A DNA stretch of 12,552 bases from CBDDRG01 sp051306415 (GTDB taxonomy: Bacteria; Pseudomonadota; Gammaproteobacteria; Pseudomonadales; Porticoccaceae). Below the pieces are notes generated by a model, which was not told the origin of the DNA, made no database searches, and saw only the letters and a list, made by a program, of their open reading frames with translations. The position numbers and the translations under genes were made by a program. The stretch covers positions 1 through 12,552 of the forward strand of contig JBPPNE010000253.1 of NCBI GenBank assembly GCA_051306415.1. The letters are read 5' to 3'. Shown one piece after another: positions 6,905 through 12,552 of this stretch. The number at the start of each line of letters is the position of its first letter. Positions within the stretch are counted from its first letter, which is position 1.

Positions 6905-8415
6905 TCAAAAAACCTATCTCCACCAGTTCCGAATGGAGTTTTGAGTTGCTTGAATCTTACGAGCGCGAGTTTACCCGGCTCGCCGAACGCTACCGCCTGG
7001 ATACCTACCCTAACCAGATCGAAATCATCAGCTCTGAACAAATGATGGACGCTTATGCCTCCGTTGGGATGCCAATCAACTACCACCACTGGTCTTTTGG
7101 CAAACATTTTATCAATGTCGAGCAGAATTACCGGCGCGGCAACATGGGACTGGCCTACGAACTGGTCATCAATTCGGACCCCTGCATCGCCTATTTGCAG
7201 GAAGAGAACACCATGGTCATGCAGGCACTGGTCATTGCCCACGCCTGCTTCGGACACAATTCGTTCTTCAAGAGCAACTATCTGTTCCGTACCTGGACCG
7301 ACGCCAGCTCCATCGTCGATTATCTGGTATTCGCTCGCAACTACATCGGCGAATGTGAAGAAAAACACGGTGTGGAAGCGGTCGAAGTCATGCTGGATGC
7401 ATGCCACGCGCTGATGAATCATGGCGTTGACCGTTATAAGCGTCCGTACCCAATCTCGATGGACGAAGAAATGAATCGCCAACAGCAACGGGCGAATATC
7501 TTGCAGCAACAAGTAAATGATTTGTGGCGAACGATACCCAGAAAAGAAACCTTACATGCAAAGCCAATAGCGGATAAATTTCCTACTGAGCCGGAAGAAA
7601 ACCTGCTGTATTTCATCGAAAAGCACGCTCCCCTGCTCCAACCTTGGCAGCGCGAAGTCGTTCGCATCGTCCGCAAAGTTGCCCAGTATCTCTACCCGCA
7701 GCGGCAGACCCAGGTCATGAATGAGGGCTGGGCGTGTTTCTGGCACTACCAACTCATTCATGACTTGTATGATGAAGGCTTGGTAAACGATGGCTTCATG
7801 CTCGAATTTCTCCAGTCCCATACCAACGTTATCTATCAACCTCCCTACGACAGCCCCAATTTTAATGGAATCAATCCCTATAGCTTGGGTTTTGCGATGA
7901 TGCAGGACATCCGCCGCATTTGCGAAACTCCAACGGAGGAGGACAAAATCTGGTTTCCCGACATTGCCGGCACCCCTTGGCTGGAGACACTGCACTTCGC
8001 CATGGAGAACTTCAAGGATGAAAGTTTCATCCAACAGTTTTTGTCGCCTCGCCTGATCCGTGAGTTGAGGCTATTTGCAGTGGTGGACGACACCAACAAG
8101 GACTACCTCAGTGTAGCCGCGATCCATGACGAGAACGGCTATCAGGCCATCCGTGAAGCTTTGGGTGGCCTGTATAACCTCGGCGTGCGCGAACCCAATA
8201 TCCAGATTGTCCAGGCGGATATCGCCGGGAACCGCTCGCTGACCTTGCACCACGATGTTCACCAGTCGCGTCCACTCGCCGCTGAATCGACCCAGGAAGT
8301 CCTCCGCCATCTGCACCAGCTCTGGGGTTTCGATGTCTACCTGAAGTCCGTTGAAGGCAGTAAAGTCGCACAGACTTTCCAGTGTCGGGAGCCGACGACA
8401 CCGGAAGCCGCCTGA
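6901..8415 (+). CDS. spoVR: SpoVR family protein (YcgB)
   Basis: The 504-residue product is close in length and sequence to E. coli YcgB (510) and to Bacillus SpoVR, which is needed for normal spore cortex formation. Highly conserved blocks are visible: RLDTYPNQIEIISSEQMMDA (about 32-51), AHACFGHNSFFKSNYLFRTW (113-132), NEGWACFWHY (274-283) and FNGINPYSLGFAMMQD (321-336). The several conserved His and Glu residues in the AHACFGH and NEGWACFWH blocks could bind a metal, but no enzymatic activity is established. It starts at ATG 6901, overlapping the last codon of yeaH by four bases, so it must be co-expressed with prkA and yeaH. In E. coli ycgB is not next to yeaGH, while in many other proteobacteria the three are adjacent. 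No signal peptide or membrane segment is seen. Confidence 0.96.
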   Translation: MIKKPISTSSEWSFELLESYEREFTRLAERYRLDTYPNQIEIISSEQMMDAYASVGMPINYHHWSFGKHFINVEQNYRRGNMGLAYELVINSDPCIAYLQEENTMVMQALVIAHACFGHNSFFKSNYLFRTWTDASSIVDYLVFARNYIGECEEKHGVEAVEVMLDACHALMNHGVDRYKRPYPISMDEEMNRQQQRANILQQQVNDLWRTIPRKETLHAKPIADKFPTEPEENLLYFIEKHAPLLQPWQREVVRIVRKVAQYLYPQRQTQVMNEGWACFWHYQLIHDLYDEGLVNDGFMLEFLQSHTNVIYQPPYDSPNFNGINPYSLGFAMMQDIRRICETPTEEDKIWFPDIAGTPWLETLHFAMENFKDESFIQQFLSPRLIRELRLFAVVDDTNKDYLSVAAIHDENGYQAIREALGGLYNLGVREPNIQIVQADIAGNRSLTLHHDVHQSRPLAAESTQEVLRHLHQLWGFDVYLKSVEGSKVAQTFQCREPTTPEAA

Positions 8416-8506
8416 ACAAGCGCCAGCGATTCTGGTCGGGATTTTCGGCTCAACGATCTCCACTCCCGATGATTATTTACAGTCTTTTGTCAACCCGGCA
8501 AAAGTG

Positions 8507-8526
8507 AGAGCGAGCGGCCGCGCTCT
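8507..8526. repeat. GC-rich inverted repeat between spoVR and mltF
   Basis: AGAGCG (8507-8512) pairs with CGCTCT (8521-8526) across eight bases that contain CGGCCG. It lies 15 bases before mltF and has no T-run, so it is not an evident rho-independent terminator for the spoVR operon. The rest of the 125-base gap (8416-8540) shows no gene and no convincing terminator. Confidence 0.3.
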
Positions 8527-8534
8527 GCTACCAT
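8526..8534 (+). promoter_or_regulatory. Candidate extended -10 element directly before mltF
   Basis: TGCTACCAT (8526-8534) reads as TG-N-TACCAT, an extended -10 with four of six hexamer matches; no -35 box is recognisable at 17 bases. The mltF ATG begins six bases after it and has no Shine-Dalgarno sequence, so a start at this box would give an almost leaderless mRNA. This is a weak, motif-only inference. Confidence 0.2.
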
Positions 8535-8540
8535 CCCGCC

Positions 8541-9995
8541 ATGGACCAGCTATCAACCGTTCAAAAGCGCGCCGGGATACAGTTCGCACTGGCAGCGATC
8601 ATCAGTCTGGCGACTGTAGTGCAGCCAGGCAGTCGCGCACTGACCGTGCTCGAACTGGTGCGTAGCCAGGGCACATTACGGGTGGCAACCGTCAGCGGAC
8701 TAACGACCTATTTCGAAGATGCCAGCGGCAGCAACGGTTTTGAGTACCTGCTCGCCAAAAGCTTCGCAGACAGCTTGGGCGTCCGTCTCGATGTGCGCCT
8801 GTACGACAACACCGCCACACTCAGCGATACCCTCAATAGTGCTGAAGCCGATTTCGCCACTGCCCGACTCATCGCCAAAACCAACGCCTGGCAATCCCTC
8901 CGATTTTCTATCCCCTACTACAATGTAGAGCAGAAATTGATCTATCCACTCGGGCGGCGCAAACCGTGGTCGTTGGCGGATCTTCGTGATGGCGAAATCG
9001 TGATACTTCCCGATCGTTTGCAAAGCGAAAACCTCATGCGATTGCGGCAGAGCAATTCGCGGCTCACCTGGACTACAGCCTGGGGTATCGACAGCGCCGA
9101 CTTGATCGAGCGCATCCACAGTGGCGCGGTTAACTATGCAATAGTCGATTCGGCGTCCTATGCCGCCAATCACAATTTTTATCCTAGAGCCCGCGCGGCG
9201 TTCAGCGCAACCTCAGCCGAACCCGTCGGCTGGGCCTTCCCCGGTCACGGCGACGACAGCCTGATCGTTGCCGCCAACCAATTTCTCCAGAATTACGCCA
9301 AGTCTGGAGAGTTAGGGCGATTGCAAAGGCTTTTTTTTGATCGTGGCACGGAACTGAGCCTTAATATCAGCCAGGAATTTTTGGATGATCTGATCCGTCT
9401 ACTACCTGAATATAAAAATCTGTTCATCAGCATCGCAGCAGAATACGACCTCGATTGGCATCTACTCGCGGCAATCGCCTATCAGGAATCCCGCTGGGAT
9501 TCACAGGCGACCTCACCGACGGGCGTACGTGGGCTGATGATGTTAACCGAGCGAACTGCGCAGGAAATGGGTGTAAAAGACCGCCTTGACGCCACCCAAA
9601 GCCTGCGCGGCGGCGCAAAATACTTTCTTCAACTGCGGGGGAGAATTGCCGACCGCATTGAGGAACCGGATCGCACCTGGTTGGCGCTAGCTGCTTACAA
9701 TATCGGACTCGGCCATCTCGAGGACGCCCGCGTTCTTACCGAGCGCAATGGCAAAAACCCCAACCACTGGGACGACGTCAAGCAGCACCTGCCGATGCTT
9801 CAACGGGAGGAGCACTACACGAGTGTTAAATACGGATTCGCCCGCGGTGGCGAGTCCGCGACCTTCGTAAAGCGTGTGCGCCGCTACACCGAGATTCTCG
9901 GCTGGCACAACAGGGAACAAGAGCTGCTGGCGGCCCGACGCCGTATCTACATACCCTCGTCAAATGATTTGGGTGAGGATCAGAAGCGACTGTAG
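8541..9995 (+). CDS. mltF: Membrane-bound lytic murein transglycosylase F
   Basis: MltF cleaves the MurNAc-GlcNAc bond of peptidoglycan in the periplasm, leaving 1,6-anhydro ends. The 484-residue product has a basic N-terminus and a hydrophobic segment (about 13-28) acting as signal or anchor; there is no lipobox cysteine, as in E. coli MltF. Residues about 40-270 form the solute-binding-protein-like regulatory domain (GTLRVATVSG, then DYATARL-like DFATARL near 104-110). The C-terminal SLT domain begins near 290: YDLDWHLLAAIAYQESRWD carries the catalytic Glu at about 316, followed by SPTGVRGLMMLT (325-336) and LALAAYNIGLGHLEDA (381-396), hallmarks of family 1 transglycosylases. No ribosome-binding site is visible before the ATG. 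The gene is convergent with tadA, only five bases apart; mltF, tadA and purL are also neighbours in E. coli. Confidence 0.95.
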   Translation: MDQLSTVQKRAGIQFALAAIISLATVVQPGSRALTVLELVRSQGTLRVATVSGLTTYFEDASGSNGFEYLLAKSFADSLGVRLDVRLYDNTATLSDTLNSAEADFATARLIAKTNAWQSLRFSIPYYNVEQKLIYPLGRRKPWSLADLRDGEIVILPDRLQSENLMRLRQSNSRLTWTTAWGIDSADLIERIHSGAVNYAIVDSASYAANHNFYPRARAAFSATSAEPVGWAFPGHGDDSLIVAANQFLQNYAKSGELGRLQRLFFDRGTELSLNISQEFLDDLIRLLPEYKNLFISIAAEYDLDWHLLAAIAYQESRWDSQATSPTGVRGLMMLTERTAQEMGVKDRLDATQSLRGGAKYFLQLRGRIADRIEEPDRTWLALAAYNIGLGHLEDARVLTERNGKNPNHWDDVKQHLPMLQREEHYTSVKYGFARGGESATFVKRVRRYTEILGWHNREQELLAARRRIYIPSSNDLGEDQKRL

Positions 9996-10000
9996 TCCAC

Positions 10001-10480
10001 CTAGTCGCCGAGCAAGCCGCGGACGCGGCGGATTCGAAAGAACTCCGTCATCAGTGCGCGAGATCGCTCAGCAAGCACACCACCGCACCAGGCGATGCGA
10101 TGGTTGAAGTGGCCTTGATTCAGCAGGCCGGATCGACTGACCACCGCTCCGGCCTTTGGCTCTGGCGCGCCGAACACCAGTCGATCGATGCGGGCATGAA
10201 TGGCAGCGCCCACACACATGGTGCAGGGCTCCAGGGTGACGTAGAGGGTACAACCAGACAGCCGGTAATTGTGTTGCGCCATGGCTGCGGCTCTGAGCGC
10301 AACGACCTCTCCATGCGCGGTGGGATCATGGCTGCCAATCGGTCGATTCCAGCCCTCGCCAACCACCTGATCACCACAGACTATCAACGCCCCTACCGGC
10401 ACCTCGCCCTCGGTAGCGGCGCGCTCCGCCAGACTCAGCGCAAGGCTCATCCAGTGGTTATCTTGCGCAGACTGGTCCAT
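10001..10480 (-). CDS. tadA: tRNA-specific adenosine deaminase
   Basis: TadA converts the wobble adenosine 34 of tRNA-Arg(ACG) to inosine and is essential in most bacteria. The 159-residue protein has the cytidine/deoxycytidylate deaminase fold. Zinc ligands and the catalytic Glu are visible as DPTAHGEVVALR (His56, Glu58) and LEPCTMCVGA (Cys86, Cys89). EVPVGALIV, GEGWNRPIGSHDPTAH and the following HARIDRLVFGA match E. coli TadA closely. The usual HAE triad is HGE here, which keeps the ligand and proton-shuttle residues. The start at ATG 10480 gives a normal N-terminus, although the ribosome-binding site is weak (GAG about 10 bases upstream). It lies downstream of the marR-like gene on the same strand, 105 bases away, and converges on mltF. 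Confidence 0.95.
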   Translation of the reverse strand: MDQSAQDNHWMSLALSLAERAATEGEVPVGALIVCGDQVVGEGWNRPIGSHDPTAHGEVVALRAAAMAQHNYRLSGCTLYVTLEPCTMCVGAAIHARIDRLVFGAPEPKAGAVVSRSGLLNQGHFNHRIAWCGGVLAERSRALMTEFFRIRRVRGLLGD

Positions 10481-10585
10481 CCGAAAAGTCTCTGAGGATA
10501 GCGGCCAACTCCACCCCGGCCCATCTGCCCGGATGTTTGAAGAGGTTTTTGAAGGGGTTTAGAGGTATGAGCACGCCTCGATGGA
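10481..10585. other. Gap between marR-like gene and tadA
   Basis: The 105-base stretch shows no rho-independent terminator. It contains an imperfect direct repeat, TTTGAAGAGG (10536-10545) and TTTGAAGGGG (10548-10557), with a 12-base period. Whether tadA has its own promoter or is read through from the regulator gene cannot be decided from sequence. Confidence 0.35.
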
Positions 10586-11044
10586 TCAGAGCGCCTTCAG
10601 CGACGCAATCAACCGGTTGAGGCCGAGGATGCGCTCCTCCTGTTCTTGTTTCGGGATGAACTGCAGGCCCTTGCAATAGAAGTCTTCAATGACCGGCTCG
10701 ACCTGTTGCCACATCTGCCACCCCAGCGGGCTGAGCCGGACTTGGCGTGAACGCAGGTCGTCAGGATGCACCACCCGCTCGATATACCCGGCTTTTTCAA
10801 TGCGCTTCAGCACACCATTCAAATTCTGCCGACTCACCATCAAATAGTTGACGAGCTGATTTATCGTCATGCCGGCTTCGTAATTGGGCCGCGATAGCAA
10901 GCCCAGAATGGAGGCTTGCTGAGGGCTCAGTTTGAATTGCCTGAGCACCACGGCGGCTTTCCGGTGTGCCAAATTGGCTGCTTGGTAAAGGCGGAAAATC
11001 ACCTTTTCGCCAATATCGGATCGTTGGTGTCGAGAGTCCGTCAT
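10586..11044 (-). CDS. MarR family transcriptional regulator
   Basis: The 152-residue protein has the length and layout of MarR-type winged-helix dimers, which usually repress neighbouring genes until a small ligand (often an aromatic acid or its CoA ester) binds. The N-terminal dimerisation helix spans about 12-36. LSPQQASILGLLSR (39-52) and MTINQLVNYLMVSRQNLNGV (59-78) form the helix-turn-helix, followed by LKRIEKAGYIERVVHPDD and the wing RSRQVRLSPLG (98-108). Divergent placement 53 bases from an acyl-CoA dehydrogenase gene suggests it controls that operon and itself. BadR, a MarR regulator of cyclohexanecarboxylate degradation in Rhodopseudomonas, sits in comparable company, but orthology cannot be claimed from sequence alone. 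ATG 11044 is preceded by AGAGA at 7 bases. Confidence 0.92.
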   Translation of the reverse strand: MTDSRHQRSDIGEKVIFRLYQAANLAHRKAAVVLRQFKLSPQQASILGLLSRPNYEAGMTINQLVNYLMVSRQNLNGVLKRIEKAGYIERVVHPDDLRSRQVRLSPLGWQMWQQVEPVIEDFYCKGLQFIPKQEQEERILGLNRLIASLKAL

Positions 11045-11054
11045 AGATTTATCT
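11045..11054. promoter_or_regulatory. Small palindrome, possible MarR operator
   Basis: AGAT-TT-ATCT forms two perfect 4-base arms immediately before the regulator's start codon and just upstream of the extended -10 of the divergent gene. The position suits autorepression and control of the dehydrogenase promoter, but the palindrome is very short and could be chance. Confidence 0.2.
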
Positions 11055-11055
11055 C

Positions 11056-11064
11056 TGTTAGAAT
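11056..11064 (+). promoter_or_regulatory. Candidate extended -10 promoter of the acyl-CoA dehydrogenase operon
   Basis: TG-T-TAGAAT (11056-11064) is an extended -10 with five of six hexamer matches. No -35 box stands at 16-18 bases, which is common for extended -10 promoters and for regulated ones. Transcription would start near 11071, giving a leader of about 27 bases. Confidence 0.4.
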
Positions 11065-11094
11065 TGCCGTCCTACCGACCGCTGGCGTGGATGC

Positions 11095-11124
11095 ATTATG
11101 GACTTCGAGTTGACCCCTTTTCAA
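11095..11124 (-). promoter_or_regulatory. Candidate promoter of the MarR-type regulator gene
   Basis: On the minus strand TTGAAA (11124-11119), an 18-base spacer and CATAAT (11100-11095) match sigma-70 boxes at five of six bases each. The -35 box lies inside the first codons of the dehydrogenase gene and the -10 covers its start codon, so the two divergent units share overlapping control DNA. Confidence 0.48.
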
Positions 11125-12243
11125 CAAACGCTGATTGATGCCGCGCAACGATTCGCCAACGAACAACTCGCGCCCAAGTATCGCGAGCGCGAAGTCACCG
11201 GGGTGATCGACCGTGCGTTGATCCGCGACATGGGCCAACTCGGTTTCATCGCGCCCGAAATGCCGGAAGCCCTGGGCGGCAGCGGTGTCGATGTTCTGAC
11301 CTCGGGCCTCATTACCGAAGCCCTCGCAAAAGGCGATTTCAACATCGTCTACTGCCAGATTCTCGCCTCTCTGACGGGCAACTGCATTGTCAATTGCGCG
11401 GCGCCCGAGGTCATTGAGGAGTTGATACCGAGAATGTGCAGCGGTGAAGCCGTCTGCAGCATCGCACTCACCGAGCCTCGCGGTGGTTCAGACGCCGCCA
11501 ATCTCGTCGTCAAGGCGGTGCGCGATGGCGATCACTATGTGCTGTCGGGCGAGAAATCCTCGATCTCCATGGCCGATCAGGCCGACTACAGCTTACTGTT
11601 CGCCCGCACCGGCGAGGTCGCGGACAAGGCCCACGGCATCACCGCCTTCATCGTCGACCTGAACGCGCCCGGTGTCAGCCGCAGCCGCTTCGACGATATC
11701 GGTGAAAAGGCCGTCGGTCGCGGCAGTATTTTCCTCGACGGCGTGCGCGTACACGAGCACTTTCGTGTCGGCGACGAGGGCAAGGGTTTCGTGCAGGTCA
11801 TGCAGGGCTTCGATTTCAGCCGCGCGCTGATCGGCCTTCAGTGCCTGGCGATTGCACGGATCTGCCTCGATGAAACCTGGCAGTACATCCAGGAACGTCA
11901 ATCGTTCGGCAAACCCCTCGCGGTGAACCAGGGCATCACCTTCCCTCTCGCCGAGGCAGAAACTTTTATGGAAGGCGCACGCCTGGTTTGCCTGAAGGCA
12001 CTCTGGCTCAAATCCAGCAATCTGCCCCATACCAAGGAGGCGGCGATGGCCAAATGGTGGGCGCCAAAGCTCGCTTTTGACGTCGTTCACCAATGCCTGT
12101 TGCTGCACGGCCATGGCGGCTACAGCACCGATCTGCCGTTCGAACAGCGACTACGCGATGTTCTCGGGCTGCAAATCGGCGATGGCACGGCCCACATCAT
12201 GAAGATGATCATTGCCCGCGACTACATCGGCAAAATCGCCTGA
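11098..12243 (+). CDS. Acyl-CoA dehydrogenase (possibly cyclohexanecarboxyl-CoA dehydrogenase-like)
   Basis: FAD-dependent dehydrogenases of this family oxidise an acyl-CoA to the 2-enoyl-CoA and pass electrons to ETF. The 381-residue length is normal. Visible: an all-helical N-terminal domain to about 115; the flavin/substrate loop CSIALTEPRGGSDAANL (120-136); SGEKSSISMADQADYSLLFA (150-169) of the beta domain; ERQSFGKPLAVNQGITFPLAEA (266-287) and LLHGHGGYSTDLPFEQRLRD (335-354) of the C-terminal helical domain. At the position of the catalytic Glu in the usual YEGT motif this protein has GDGT (Asp362). An Asp version and a divergent MarR gene with a hydratase gene next door recall AliB/BadK of alicyclic acid degradation; this assignment is inference, and a branched or aromatic side-chain acyl-CoA is equally open. 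The start is ATG 11098 with a weak GGA ribosome-binding site. Confidence 0.93.
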   Translation: MDFELTPFQQTLIDAAQRFANEQLAPKYREREVTGVIDRALIRDMGQLGFIAPEMPEALGGSGVDVLTSGLITEALAKGDFNIVYCQILASLTGNCIVNCAAPEVIEELIPRMCSGEAVCSIALTEPRGGSDAANLVVKAVRDGDHYVLSGEKSSISMADQADYSLLFARTGEVADKAHGITAFIVDLNAPGVSRSRFDDIGEKAVGRGSIFLDGVRVHEHFRVGDEGKGFVQVMQGFDFSRALIGLQCLAIARICLDETWQYIQERQSFGKPLAVNQGITFPLAEAETFMEGARLVCLKALWLKSSNLPHTKEAAMAKWWAPKLAFDVVHQCLLLHGHGGYSTDLPFEQRLRDVLGLQIGDGTAHIMKMIIARDYIGKIA

Positions 12244-12282
12244 AAAACAATCCCCAGCGAATAATTATCCAGAGGTGTCCGT

Positions 12283-12552
12283 ATGACCAGTTCCGTCGCC
12301 ACTGTGCAAACCGACCGCGGTGTCGGCATTTTTTCCATCAATCGCCCGGAAAAATTCAACTGCCTGTCGATGGCCGTGCATCGCCTACTGCTGGTTGCCA
12401 TTGACCGCTTCGAAGCTGACACCACAGTGCGCTGTATCCTCATCCGCTCGGAAGGCAAGAATTTCTGCACCGGCGCCGACCTGGAAGAAGTCAGCGGTCT
12501 GCGCGGTTCGCTGGAACAACTGCAGGAGTTCGTCAATCTCGGCCACCGCGCG
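12283..12552 (+). CDS. Enoyl-CoA hydratase/isomerase family protein (3' end cut by window edge)
   Basis: The first 90 codons are visible and open to the window edge. The start ATG 12283 has AGAGG 7 bases upstream and lies 39 bases after the dehydrogenase stop, so the two genes are probably co-transcribed. The crotonase fold is shown by GVGIFSINRPEKFNCLSMAV (about 13-32) and by RCILIRSEGKNFCTGADLEEV (about 50-70), which contains the first oxyanion-hole segment. The catalytic Glu positions and the second oxyanion-hole glycine lie outside, so hydratase, isomerase and hydrolase members cannot be told apart. Hydration of the enoyl-CoA made by the preceding dehydrogenase is the simplest role. Confidence 0.9.
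   Translation, partial: MTSSVATVQTDRGVGIFSINRPEKFNCLSMAVHRLLLVAIDRFEADTTVRCILIRSEGKNFCTGADLEEVSGLRGSLEQLQEFVNLGHRA

Noticed and set aside
6874..7512. 212-codon minus-strand frame opposite spoVR
   Set aside because: It is a mirror of the conserved SpoVR frame with no ribosome-binding site or recognisable domain.
10458..10571. Short minus-strand frame from GTG 10571 running into the tadA start
   Set aside because: About 37 codons with no ribosome-binding site and no recognisable family; probably chance in the marR–tadA gap.

Overview
The window looks like chromosomal DNA of a gammaproteobacterium. The evidence is protein content: the purL, prkA, yeaH, spoVR/ycgB, mltF and tadA products align closely, from memory, with their Escherichia coli and Pseudomonas counterparts. 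mltF beside purL and tadA is also the arrangement known from E. coli. The DNA is moderately GC-rich except for the purL–prkA spacer, which is visibly richer in A+T. No rRNA, tRNA, CRISPR array, insertion sequence or phage gene was seen.

Layout. (1) 1-3178, minus strand: the first ~1059 codons of purL (FGAM synthase), cut by the left edge as its glutaminase domain begins. (2) 3179-3696: a 518-base divergent spacer. It holds candidate promoters for both sides, a perfect 12-bp inverted repeat nested in a possible three-way-junction fold, and one doubtful 66-codon reading frame. (3) 3697-8415, plus strand: a tight three-gene operon, prkA (AAA+ / PrkA kinase family), yeaH (von Willebrand A protein, TTG start) and spoVR/ycgB (ATGA overlap). 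This is the conserved stationary-phase and starvation module of proteobacteria; its molecular job is still poorly defined. (4) 8541-9995: mltF, a periplasmic lytic transglycosylase, convergent with tadA (tRNA adenosine deaminase, 10001-10480, minus), with five bases between them. (5) 10586-12552: a MarR-type regulator divergent from an acyl-CoA dehydrogenase gene, which is followed by an enoyl-CoA hydratase gene cut by the right edge. The pair is probably the start of a catabolic operon for an acyl-CoA, possibly an alicyclic or aromatic acid.

How the parts work together. purL, mltF and tadA are housekeeping genes with a conserved neighbourhood. The stress operon sits between purL and mltF, which are direct neighbours in E. 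coli. The MarR, dehydrogenase and hydratase genes form a separate unit with overlapping divergent promoters, as expected for a ligand-controlled pathway. The points most worth following up are the placement and tight coupling of the prkA-yeaH-spoVR module, the structured spacer in front of it, and the dehydrogenase, which carries Asp where most family members have the catalytic Glu.
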